This document shows positions 19,292 through 28,242 of a DNA stretch of 56,183 bases, one piece after another. Every line of letters begins with the position of its first letter. The first letter of the stretch is position 1. Source of the DNA: Deltaproteobacteria bacterium (lineage in GTDB: Bacteria > Bdellovibrionota > JACOXK01 > 2-02-FULL-40-11); NCBI GenBank assembly GCA_016198185.1, contig JACQJD010000080.1:1-56183 (forward strand), in the 5' to 3' direction. A program made the translations under genes and the position numbers. The notes below the pieces were generated by a model. That model had not been told where the DNA came from, made no database searches, and worked only from the letters and a program-made list of their open reading frames with translations.

Positions 19292-21690
19292 ACCCTTTCG
19301 GACAACCCAAACCGCTTACATTGCCAGAAGAATTACCACTCCTTCCGGTTCGTGATGTGGTTATTTTTCCTTATATGATCTTGCCGCTTTTTGTGGGAAG
19401 AGATGCTTCCATTAAAGCCATTGAGGAATCCTGGAAAAGCCACAAACTGATTCAACTGTGTACTCAAAAAAACGTATCCGATGAGAACCCAATACCGCAA
19501 GACATCTACCCCATTGGAACCTATGCCTCAATGATACGAATGAGAAAATTACCAGATGGTCGTGTGAAAATTATGGTCCAAGCCATTGGAAGAGCGCGGG
19601 TTAAAAAATATACCCACACCACTCCTTTTTATACGGTTGCCATTGAACAGTTAGAGGATTTTTCTTTAAAAGCACAAGCTCCTGCAGATGTTCAAATTGA
19701 AGCTTTAATTCGAACCGTAAAAGAACAACTTGAAAAACTAATTTCCCTGGGGAAAATGCTTTCTCCCGATCTTTTAATGCTATTGGATGAATCGCAAGAT
19801 GCCGGGCAATTGGCGGACCTGATCGGTGCCAACTTAGGGCTTCGTGTCCCTGAAGCACAAAGTATTTTAGAATTGGTCGATGTTGAACAACGATTGGAAA
19901 AAGTATCCTCTATTCTGACACGAGAGTTGGACGTCTTAAACATGCAAGCCAAGATTCGCTCTCAAGCACGCGATGAAATGACGCGATCTCAACGAGAATA
20001 TTATTTAAGAGAACAACTCAAAGCCATTAAGACGGAGCTCGGTGAACTGGATGCCAAAGAAGATGACATCGATGAATTGAGACACCGCATTGAAACGGCA
20101 GGCATGTTACCGGCCGTTCAACAAGAAGCACTGAAACAATTGCACCGATTAGAACGCATGCATCCAGAATCTTCAGAATCCAGCGTGGTTCGAGGATACC
20201 TCGATTGGCTCATCGACATGCCGTGGGCTAAAAAAACCGACGACAACATTGATATTAAAAAAGCCAAAGAAATATTAGATGAAGATCATTTCGGATTAGA
20301 CAAAGTGAAAGAACGCATTTTGGAATACCTCGCCGTTCGAAAAATTAAAGACCATACAGCAGGTCCTATTTTGTGTTTTTCAGGCCCCCCGGGCGTTGGA
20401 AAAACCTCGCTTGGAAAATCCATTGCCCGAGCCATGGGCAAAAAATTTCATCGTGTTTCTTTAGGCGGCCTTCGAGACGAAGCTGAAATCAGAGGACACC
20501 GCCGCACGTATGTGGGCGCCATGCCAGGTAAAATTATTCAAGGCATTAAATTAGCGGGAACAAACAACCCTGTTTTCATGCTGGATGAAATTGACAAATT
20601 GGGAAGTGATTTTAGAGGAGATCCCTCTTCTGCACTCCTTGAAGTCCTTGATCCAGAACAGAATTCAAGCTTTGTGGACCATTACTTAAATGTCCCTTTT
20701 GATCTTTCAAAAGTATTGTTCATTACAACGGCCAATTTAACAGACCCCATTCCGCCAGCCCTCAAAGACCGAATGGAAATTATTCAATTGCCCGGCTACA
20801 CAGAGCTTGAAAAAAATAAAATTGCGGAACATTTTTTAATTCCAAAACAACTTGAAAATAATGGACTCACGGTCGCTCAATTAAAATTTACGGAAGGCGC
20901 GATTTGTAAAATCATTCACCATTATACCCAAGAAGCAGGGTTACGAAATCTAGAAAGAGAAATTTCTTCCATTTGCCGAAAAGTTGCTCGAAAAATTACA
21001 GAAGGACACAAGGACCAAATCGAAATCTCAGATAAAAATATTCAAGAATATTTAGGCATTCCAAAATACCTCAAAGAAGAAGGACAGGAAAAAAATGAAA
21101 TTGGCATTGCCACAGGATTAGCGTGGACAGCTTATGGCGGGGAAGTGCTCTATGTGGAAGCACGAGAGATGAAAGGAAAAACCAAAGCCCTGACCCTTAC
21201 GGGACAATTGGGAGATGTCATGAAAGAATCTGCTCAAGCATCTTTGGGATACATTCGTTCATGTCAGGAATTTTATGGCATTGCGAAAGATTACTTTGAT
21301 GAACATGAACTTCATATCCACGTCCCCAAAGGAGCCATTCCCAAAGACGGACCTTCGGCCGGCGTTACGCTCGCAACAGCTATTTTATCGATCATTACGA
21401 AAAGAGCCGTGAAAAAAGATATCGCCATGACCGGTGAAATTAGCTTATCGGGAAAAGTCTATGCTGTGGGCGGCATTCGAGACAAAGTATTGGCGGCCAT
21501 GCGACAAAATATTTTTCAAGTCATTATCCCTGAACAAAACAAAGATGTGCTCAAAGAACTTCCTGAAGAAGTCATTCAAAAAGTAAAATTCATTTTTGTA
21601 AAGACCCTGGAAGATGTCTTTAGAATTGCTTTGGAAACCACCCACGCTCTCAAAACCCACAAAGCCAGAGAAATCGAAAAAGCCGCTTAG
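19285..21690 (+). CDS. lon: ATP-dependent protease Lon
   Basis: LPLLPVRDVVIFPYMILPLFVGR, Walker A GPPGVGKTSLGKSIA, catalytic PKDGPSAGVTLATA. Confidence 0.98.
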   Translation: MSDPFGQPKPLTLPEELPLLPVRDVVIFPYMILPLFVGRDASIKAIEESWKSHKLIQLCTQKNVSDENPIPQDIYPIGTYASMIRMRKLPDGRVKIMVQAIGRARVKKYTHTTPFYTVAIEQLEDFSLKAQAPADVQIEALIRTVKEQLEKLISLGKMLSPDLLMLLDESQDAGQLADLIGANLGLRVPEAQSILELVDVEQRLEKVSSILTRELDVLNMQAKIRSQARDEMTRSQREYYLREQLKAIKTELGELDAKEDDIDELRHRIETAGMLPAVQQEALKQLHRLERMHPESSESSVVRGYLDWLIDMPWAKKTDDNIDIKKAKEILDEDHFGLDKVKERILEYLAVRKIKDHTAGPILCFSGPPGVGKTSLGKSIARAMGKKFHRVSLGGLRDEAEIRGHRRTYVGAMPGKIIQGIKLAGTNNPVFMLDEIDKLGSDFRGDPSSALLEVLDPEQNSSFVDHYLNVPFDLSKVLFITTANLTDPIPPALKDRMEIIQLPGYTELEKNKIAEHFLIPKQLENNGLTVAQLKFTEGAICKIIHHYTQEAGLRNLEREISSICRKVARKITEGHKDQIEISDKNIQEYLGIPKYLKEEGQEKNEIGIATGLAWTAYGGEVLYVEAREMKGKTKALTLTGQLGDVMKESAQASLGYIRSCQEFYGIAKDYFDEHELHIHVPKGAIPKDGPSAGVTLATAILSIITKRAVKKDIAMTGEISLSGKVYAVGGIRDKVLAAMRQNIFQVIIPEQNKDVLKELPEEVIQKVKFIFVKTLEDVFRIALETTHALKTHKAREIEKAA

Positions 21691-23012
21691 CTTTTGATCT
21701 CCTTTACTTCGCAAATAACCTCACCTTTAAAAAATTGGACGGAAACCAATTCCTGAGGCCTTAAGCTGGAAGCATCACGAACGATGTTCATTTCTTTCAA
21801 ACGATGGGTAATGCTATAGCCTCGTTCTAAGATTTTAAAAGGACTGAGGGTGGTTAATAAATCGGTTAACCGCTGTAGTTTTTGTTTCCGTCGTTCGAAA
21901 TAAAGTTTAAGACCCGTGCCAAAATGGACTTTGAGTTGAAGAAGTCGCGTATTCCCCTGTTTCAGATTTTGTTGAAAGGTATAAACCAAGCGCTCTTGTA
22001 AATCAGAGAGGCGAAGCTGCCAATCTTGTAATTTTTTTCGGGGGTCCACGATTCGACCTTGAAATTCTGTGAGTTTATTTTTCAATGACTTTAACCGTCC
22101 TAAATAAGCTTGACGTAATTGAGAAAGACTTGAAAGCACTTGTTTTTGAAGATCCACTTTGTTTTTAACCACCAGTTCAGCCGCCGCAGAAGGGGTCGGC
22201 GCCCGTAAATCTGCTACAAAATCGGCAATCGTAAAATCCACCTCATGCCCCACGCATGAAATAATGGGAATCTTCGAGTTAAAAATGGCTCTCGCCACAC
22301 TTTCTTCATTAAAAGCCCACAGATCTTCCAAAGAGCCTCCGCCCCTTCCCACCAAAATCACTTCGTGTTCACCCAGTTGATTGACCACTTCAATGGCCCG
22401 TACAATCTCTGGAGCAGCTTTCTCTCCCTGAACCGCAGCGGGGATAATAAGAACTTCCACATTGGCATATCGACGATTGAGCACAGTCAGAATATCGCGA
22501 ATGGCAGCCCCTGTCGGTGATGTAATAATGGCTATTTTTTGGGGGAGAAAGGGTATTGGCTTTTTATGATGCTCATCAAACAAACCTTCTTTCAGTAATT
22601 TTTCTTTCAACTTTTCAAACTGAAGCTGAAGCGCCCCCACACCCACAGGCTCAATAACATCCAATATAATTTGATAACTACCACGGGGTTCATAAACAGA
22701 AATGCGTCCGCCACACATCACTTCTAAACCATCTTCCAGCGTAAATTTTAAGGATTGGTTTTTAAATCGAAACATGACACAAGCAATCATCGCCGTTTCA
22801 TCTTTTAAATTAAAATAAAAGTGGCCTGAGCTTGGGCATTTAAAAGAGGACACTTCTCCCTTGACCCACAGGGATTCAAATCCTGTCTCTAATAAAGACT
22901 TAATGTCACGCGTAAGTTGAGAAACCGTATAAACGGTTTTATCTACCTTCTGAACGAGAACCGGTTCCACGATCGAAGATTCTATGCCATCTTGCATGCT
23001 GTTATATTCCAT
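21687..23012 (-). CDS. xseA: Exodeoxyribonuclease VII large subunit
   Basis: YTVSQLTRDIKSLLETGFESLWVKGEVSSFKCPSSGHFYFNLKD; GRGGGSLEDLWAFNEE; GHEVDFTIADFVADLRAPTPSAAAEL. Confidence 0.96.
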   Translation of the reverse strand: MEYNSMQDGIESSIVEPVLVQKVDKTVYTVSQLTRDIKSLLETGFESLWVKGEVSSFKCPSSGHFYFNLKDETAMIACVMFRFKNQSLKFTLEDGLEVMCGGRISVYEPRGSYQIILDVIEPVGVGALQLQFEKLKEKLLKEGLFDEHHKKPIPFLPQKIAIITSPTGAAIRDILTVLNRRYANVEVLIIPAAVQGEKAAPEIVRAIEVVNQLGEHEVILVGRGGGSLEDLWAFNEESVARAIFNSKIPIISCVGHEVDFTIADFVADLRAPTPSAAAELVVKNKVDLQKQVLSSLSQLRQAYLGRLKSLKNKLTEFQGRIVDPRKKLQDWQLRLSDLQERLVYTFQQNLKQGNTRLLQLKVHFGTGLKLYFERRKQKLQRLTDLLTTLSPFKILERGYSITHRLKEMNIVRDASSLRPQELVSVQFFKGEVICEVKEIKS

Positions 23013-23067
23013 GGATTAAAAAAAAATGTCAAACTGAGATCGATCCTGTGTTAAGCATGGAAATAGG

Positions 23068-23262
23068 ATGGAAAAAATTAAAAAATGTTTTCGAGTTTTG
23101 GTTTATGTGGCCGCAATTTATGGAATTTTGCAAATCCCCTACCACCAGAAACCCTTGTGGCATACGGTTAAAGCTTATGGCGTTGGGGCGGGCTTAAAAC
23201 TCCAAAAAAAAGCAACTGCTATCTTGGACAGTGCAAAGCAGAAACTAAAAGAAAAGTTTTAA
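23068..23262 (+). CDS. Small hypothetical protein with one TM segment
   Basis: 64 aa ORF starting just after xseA on the opposite strand; weak support. Confidence 0.45.
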   Translation: MEKIKKCFRVLVYVAAIYGILQIPYHQKPLWHTVKAYGVGAGLKLQKKATAILDSAKQKLKEKF

Positions 23263-23289
23263 AAGCTAACAAAATCCGGCTTTTAAATG

Positions 23290-23388
23290 ATTTACAAAGC
23301 TGAGTTTGGCAGCTTGTGATTTCTCTGTGGCTTGAAATGCAATGCCGCCACAGAGAAATCACAAGCTGCCCGACTGCGCTTTGTAAAT
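23290..23388 (+). repeat. Family-2 conserved-loop hairpin, copy A
   Basis: Outer arms ATTTACAAAGC/GCTTTGTAAAT; 24 bp perfect inner stem GGCAGCTTGTGATTTCTCTGTGGC (23308-23331 with 23347-23370); 15 nt loop TTGAAATGCAATGCC. Confidence 0.9.
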
Positions 23389-23398
23389 ATTAAAACAG

Positions 23399-23653
23399 TT
23401 AGTGTTGATGTTCAGCTGGCGTTTCTGTTCCTTCAGCTTGACCTTTAGGCTCAGCAGCTAATTTTCCGCCTTCTTTAGATGCTGTTGCGGCACTTTTACT
23501 CTCATTAAAGCGAGTCTCACAGCCGCTTTTTACTTTGCCCTTTTGTTCTTCAACACTGACACTTCTTTTTTTGGTGCTTTTTTCAACTTTGGCATACGCT
23601 GTCGTAGCTCCCAAAAAAACAATCAGCATTAGAAACATTCCTAGTTTTTTCAT
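23399..23653 (-). CDS. Small exported hypothetical protein
   Basis: 84 aa, clear signal peptide MKKLGMFLMLIVFLGATTAYA; RBS-like AAGGAGG upstream. Confidence 0.6.
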   Translation of the reverse strand: MKKLGMFLMLIVFLGATTAYAKVEKSTKKRSVSVEEQKGKVKSGCETRFNESKSAATASKEGGKLAAEPKGQAEGTETPAEHQH

Positions 23654-23848
23654 ACCTTCCTCCTTATGAACTCACACCCATCGGCGTGGTGCTATTTAAT
23701 TATACTGCAATGGCCATACCAAAAATAGCTCGCGCTTAAAAAAATTATGTTCATTTGTAATTTCAAGTAGATAGAACTCATTCTCATCTGTTTTTAATCT
23801 TGAAAATACCTTAAAATACAGACTAATTTTTGATCAACTGTTTAAGGT

Positions 23849-25516
23849 TTAGATATTTAAATCAATCCCTGCTGGTCTAATAATATCTATCACCGTTTCA
23901 AAGGCTTGGGCCACCGCAGCCGCAATGTTTCGGCCAGAAGGACTATCCATGCCAAGCATTTCGCCCTTAGCATTATAACTCACCACCAGGCTTCCCACCC
24001 CAACTTGGGTAATGCGTGTGGGCAATCCAAATTCATTGTATTCAAATAGAAACTTTCTGCCATCTTGATCCACAATGGAACGTGTTTGACCTCTTTTATA
24101 ATAATCTACTTGAAGCGAAATTTTCAGAGTCTTATTTCTCGCAAAAACCATATTTCCATTTTTATACTTGTATTCGGTCACATCCACTTTTTTGGTTTTT
24201 GCCTCCGTTTGGGTAACTTTAGACACTTTTTGACTGCTCTTGTCATACTCCACTTCTACTTTTTTACCATTGGGAGAGGCTTTACTCTTTAAACTGCCAT
24301 CTTCATAATATTCAAAGCGAGTGATCTGGCCTTGGCGTTCGATGGAAAGGGGTTTTCCACAGCACTCGGAATTCACCGTTTCTATCCGAATGCCATCGAC
24401 AACGGTTACTGTTTTTCTGGCAAATTTAAAGCCATCTTTTCGACGGGCATATTCAAATTCATATTTTTTAACATTGATTTGGGGATTGTGTTTAGACCCT
24501 CGCTCTGTTGTCAGAGTGACCTCTAAAAACTTGTCTTCATTTCCTTTGTGATCATACCGCACCTTACGTTTCTCCTCTTTATTAGGGCCTTCATGATAGA
24601 TGACCCGATCTTTATCATCGTATTTCATGATTTCCTTTTGACCACCCGCAACATACTGAACTTCTATTAAGTGATGCTTCTTATAGGCATATTTAAATTC
24701 GAATCCATTTGAGTTTTTCGCATAAATTAAATCTTTGTCCGCACTGTATCGATATTCACACGGAGAACCTGCCGGCGGAATAATTTTAGAAACCAACCCC
24801 ATCGTATTGTACTCAAATGTAACGCGACGGCCGACCGCATCGGTCACCGACATCAGTTGCCCTTGAGGATTATATTTATAGAGAAGAAAATTTTTATTGA
24901 GATCTTCGACTTTTGTTAATTTTCCCTGAACATCATAATATTCCTTACTTCCGTCAGCATAGCTTCGAATCCAGACGATTTTGCCTTCGGTGTCTTTTAT
25001 TTTTTTAAGCACTTCTGGACCACGGGCTGTAGATGAAAGTTCTATATCGAACGGAATGTCACGAAGCAGTTTGTGCTCCCCGGCTAATTTGTGACGTAAA
25101 CTTTCATCGGTCAAAAGAGATTTTTTAAGTTTCTCAGACCGAGAAGCGGCGGGAAGCCTGTTCCAAAGATCATCCACAAATTGATCGACCGTTTGGGGTG
25201 TGAAATTTTTTGCCGTAAATATCGTTTTAAACCCTCCCCCAAAAGATGTAATTTCCACCGTTCCTTCAGGGGTGACTTTAAAATGTTGATCAAAATTTGT
25301 TCCCCATTTGTGACCAAACTTTCCAAAATAACCAGACATGGAATTAAAAGACCGCTCTAAAAGAAGCGCATATCCTTGACCTGGTATTCCAAAATCTTGA
25401 AATGCAAAGGTGATATTGCCATTCTGCGGAGTAATCTCCCCTTGCGAATAAGCATAACCCCCTGAAAACATTAATAAAAACAACACTGCCATGGTCTTAA
25501 AGGTCTTCATATCCAT
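23849..25516 (-). CDS. Exported YD-repeat (RHS-like) protein
   Basis: Signal peptide; repeated YD motifs such as LLYKYNPQGQLMSVTDAVGRRVTFEYNTMGLVSKI and FEYYEDGSLKSKASPNGKKVEVEYD. Confidence 0.85.
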   Translation of the reverse strand: MDMKTFKTMAVLFLLMFSGGYAYSQGEITPQNGNITFAFQDFGIPGQGYALLLERSFNSMSGYFGKFGHKWGTNFDQHFKVTPEGTVEITSFGGGFKTIFTAKNFTPQTVDQFVDDLWNRLPAASRSEKLKKSLLTDESLRHKLAGEHKLLRDIPFDIELSSTARGPEVLKKIKDTEGKIVWIRSYADGSKEYYDVQGKLTKVEDLNKNFLLYKYNPQGQLMSVTDAVGRRVTFEYNTMGLVSKIIPPAGSPCEYRYSADKDLIYAKNSNGFEFKYAYKKHHLIEVQYVAGGQKEIMKYDDKDRVIYHEGPNKEEKRKVRYDHKGNEDKFLEVTLTTERGSKHNPQINVKKYEFEYARRKDGFKFARKTVTVVDGIRIETVNSECCGKPLSIERQGQITRFEYYEDGSLKSKASPNGKKVEVEYDKSSQKVSKVTQTEAKTKKVDVTEYKYKNGNMVFARNKTLKISLQVDYYKRGQTRSIVDQDGRKFLFEYNEFGLPTRITQVGVGSLVVSYNAKGEMLGMDSPSGRNIAAAVAQAFETVIDIIRPAGIDLNI

Positions 25517-25525
25517 TCCCCCTTT

Positions 25526-26383
25526 TCATATTCTTATCGTCACAATTTTTTTAATCATGAGTCCACCTACCGTTAGCAAAACCAATCCGATCAAAATTAA
25601 AATGAGCCCCGGAAATGTGGTAAACAAAGGTTTCATATGCTCCGGATCAATGAGATACATGAAAGCTCCTAATCCAAAAGGGGCAAATATTAAAATCGTT
25701 CCTTGAAAGACACCTTGCATCGTGAGAGCAGAGATTTTGTTCTCCAATTTTAAGCGCTCCCGAATGGTATAAACAATAATATCAAAGGTCTCTGCCAAAT
25801 TTCCACCCGTTTCTCTTAAAACAACAACAGCGGTCACAAACATTTCAATATCTTCTGACGCCATCCGCTTGGCGAAGTTCAGGAATGCTTTTTCAATCGC
25901 AACACCCAAGCGATGCTCCGATAAAATAAGATTCATTTCTTGAGATAAGGGATTGGGCATTTCTTCCACCACCAATTGAACGGCTTGAACCAAGCTGAGC
26001 CCCGATCTTAACGCACTGGACATGAGCGTCAGACCATCAATCAATTGCAGATTCACCTTCATCCGACGTTTTTTGAGCAAGATACCAATGAAAGGGCGTG
26101 GGGCCTTAAAGCTGATAATAATGATGAGCAATGCGAAACTTAATCCCATAAACACATTTGGCCACCATAAAACAATAAACAGAAGTCCCAAAATAAATGG
26201 CGTCAGCATTAGGATTTTAAATGTTGTTTTTTGAGAAAGCGGAATAAACATTTGGTCCAATTTTGTGGAAATCCATTCTGCATTGCCAACCGTGTAACGC
26301 TCGATGGAGCCATAAAACACCAACGACACGGTAAAGGATAAGATCCCAATCAAAAGATAAGCTGCGATTAATGAAAGAGGCAT
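25526..26383 (-). CDS. Tad/type II secretion F-domain inner-membrane protein (TadB-like)
   Basis: RSGLSLVQAVQLVVEEMPNPLSQEM...ETGGNLAETFDIIVYTIRER typical of T2SF domains; adjacent to CpaF. Confidence 0.88.
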   Translation of the reverse strand: MPLSLIAAYLLIGILSFTVSLVFYGSIERYTVGNAEWISTKLDQMFIPLSQKTTFKILMLTPFILGLLFIVLWWPNVFMGLSFALLIIIISFKAPRPFIGILLKKRRMKVNLQLIDGLTLMSSALRSGLSLVQAVQLVVEEMPNPLSQEMNLILSEHRLGVAIEKAFLNFAKRMASEDIEMFVTAVVVLRETGGNLAETFDIIVYTIRERLKLENKISALTMQGVFQGTILIFAPFGLGAFMYLIDPEHMKPLFTTFPGLILILIGLVLLTVGGLMIKKIVTIRI

Positions 26384-26385
26384 CG

Positions 26386-28242
26386 TTATTCTTCCTCGCC
26401 AAAATCACTTTTTCGTCGTTTTACCGTCCACCCTTGGGGCAGACGCAATCCTTTTTGTTCAATTTCCATAACAAAATGCGGGAGATGCTCGGTCTTGATA
26501 AAATCGCCATAAACGCGACCTTGGGCATCAATCCCTTTTTGCTTAAACACAACAATATCTTTAATTTGAATATGATCTCCCTCAATGCCCATCACTTCAC
26601 TGATATGTGTAATTCTACGAGATCCATCTGAAAAGCGCGCAATTTGAACAATTAAATTCACAGCCGATGCAATCTGTTCACGAATGGCTCGAGAAGGAAG
26701 ATCCATCCCCGCCATCATGACCAACGTTTCCAATCGCGAGAGACAATCTCTGGGGTTATTGGCATGCACCGTCGTTAAAGATCCATCGTGGCCTGTGTTC
26801 ATGGCTTGCAACATGTCTAACGCTGCGCCATCTCGACACTCTCCCACCACAATACGATCGGGGCGCATCCGAAGGGTATTTCTCACCAAATCTCGAATCG
26901 TAATGGCCCCTTTGCCTTCGATATTGGGCGGCCGACTTTCCAATCGACACACATGCGGCTGCGTTAAACGCAATTCAGCAGAATCTTCGACGGTAATAAT
27001 GCGATCAGAAGCAGGAATAAAAGAAGAAAGCACATTGAGCAGGGTTGTTTTTCCGGTGCCCGTCCCCCCCGAAACCACAATATTTTGACGTGATTCAGTT
27101 GCCGCTCTTAAAAAATCTGCGATTTCATCTGTTAAAGATCCAAATCGAATGAGATCTTGAATCGAAAAGGGTGTCTTTGAAAATTTACGAATGGTTAACA
27201 CAGGTCCGGTCAAAGAAAGCGGTGGAATAATGGCGTGCACCCGAGAGCCATCCGGAAGCCTGGCATCACAATAAGGCGTCTTTTCATCAATCCGTCTTCC
27301 CAAAGGCGCAACAATTCTTTCGATAATTCCCAAGAGCTGTTCATCACTTGTAAAATTGAGGGGCACCAATTGAATCTTTCCATTTTTTTCAATGTAGATC
27401 TGGTCTTTGCGATTAACCATAATTTCTGTGACGGCAGGATCTGCAAGCAACTTTTCCAAAGCCCCCAAACCCAGCGCTTCATCTAAAATATCTTGCACAA
27501 ATAACCTGGCAGCCGTGCGATCTGCGATTGCAATATTTTCACGTTGCATAATGGCTAAGATCGCTTGTTTGGTGCGTTGTCTTAAAAGAGCTATTTTTTT
27601 TGGGTCATTCCCAGTTTCGGTATCAAGCTTTTTAAGGTTTAATTCTTCAACCAATTGATCTAAAATTTTTCTTTTTAATTTAACTTGGGGATCTTTCCCA
27701 ACCACCTCCGGCTTTACCACACGAGGTTGAATGGAACTGTAGGTTGGGCCTTCCGTTCCTGTTGCCTGAAGAATTTCATTTTGAGCAATCTCTACAATGT
27801 GTTTGGACAACAAAACGTCTTTTAACTTCATCACATATTTGGCCGGTAAGCTTTGGGGGTAGCTGGCAATCAAGGTCACGTGTTCTTGCTCAGCTTGAGC
27901 CACCAAGGCATGCTGCGGGATTGCCCCTAAAATATTACATGCCAGTTGTGCCTTTATCCGATGGGGGTCCATTTTTTGTGCCACATCGTATTCATTAAAC
28001 ACCACAAAAATTCGGTCTCTGCGAATTTTAGAAGAAAGCTCGTCAATGAGCGTTCTCGTTTGGACCAAACTTTTTTCATCGGTCGGGGTTGTCACCAACA
28101 GTGCCGAGGCCAGTGGTAATTTCTGAATCTCTTCGCTGACTTGAACTGGAACACGTTCCAAATCAAATGCCGCTTGTAAATTTTTAGCCAACATCGTTTT
28201 CCCACTTTTGGCAATCCCTGCAATGACTAAAAGAGATTTCAT
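26386..28242 (-). CDS. CpaF/TadA-type secretion ATPase with N-terminal CpaE/MinD-like domain
   Basis: C-terminal VVSGGTGTGKTTLLNVLSSFIP, ITVEDSAELRL, RPDRIVVGECRDGAALDMLQAMNTGHDGSLTTVHAN; N-terminal LLVIAGIAKSGKTMLAKNLQ P-loop. Confidence 0.92.
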   Translation of the reverse strand: MKSLLVIAGIAKSGKTMLAKNLQAAFDLERVPVQVSEEIQKLPLASALLVTTPTDEKSLVQTRTLIDELSSKIRRDRIFVVFNEYDVAQKMDPHRIKAQLACNILGAIPQHALVAQAEQEHVTLIASYPQSLPAKYVMKLKDVLLSKHIVEIAQNEILQATGTEGPTYSSIQPRVVKPEVVGKDPQVKLKRKILDQLVEELNLKKLDTETGNDPKKIALLRQRTKQAILAIMQRENIAIADRTAARLFVQDILDEALGLGALEKLLADPAVTEIMVNRKDQIYIEKNGKIQLVPLNFTSDEQLLGIIERIVAPLGRRIDEKTPYCDARLPDGSRVHAIIPPLSLTGPVLTIRKFSKTPFSIQDLIRFGSLTDEIADFLRAATESRQNIVVSGGTGTGKTTLLNVLSSFIPASDRIITVEDSAELRLTQPHVCRLESRPPNIEGKGAITIRDLVRNTLRMRPDRIVVGECRDGAALDMLQAMNTGHDGSLTTVHANNPRDCLSRLETLVMMAGMDLPSRAIREQIASAVNLIVQIARFSDGSRRITHISEVMGIEGDHIQIKDIVVFKQKGIDAQGRVYGDFIKTEHLPHFVMEIEQKGLRLPQGWTVKRRKSDFGEEE

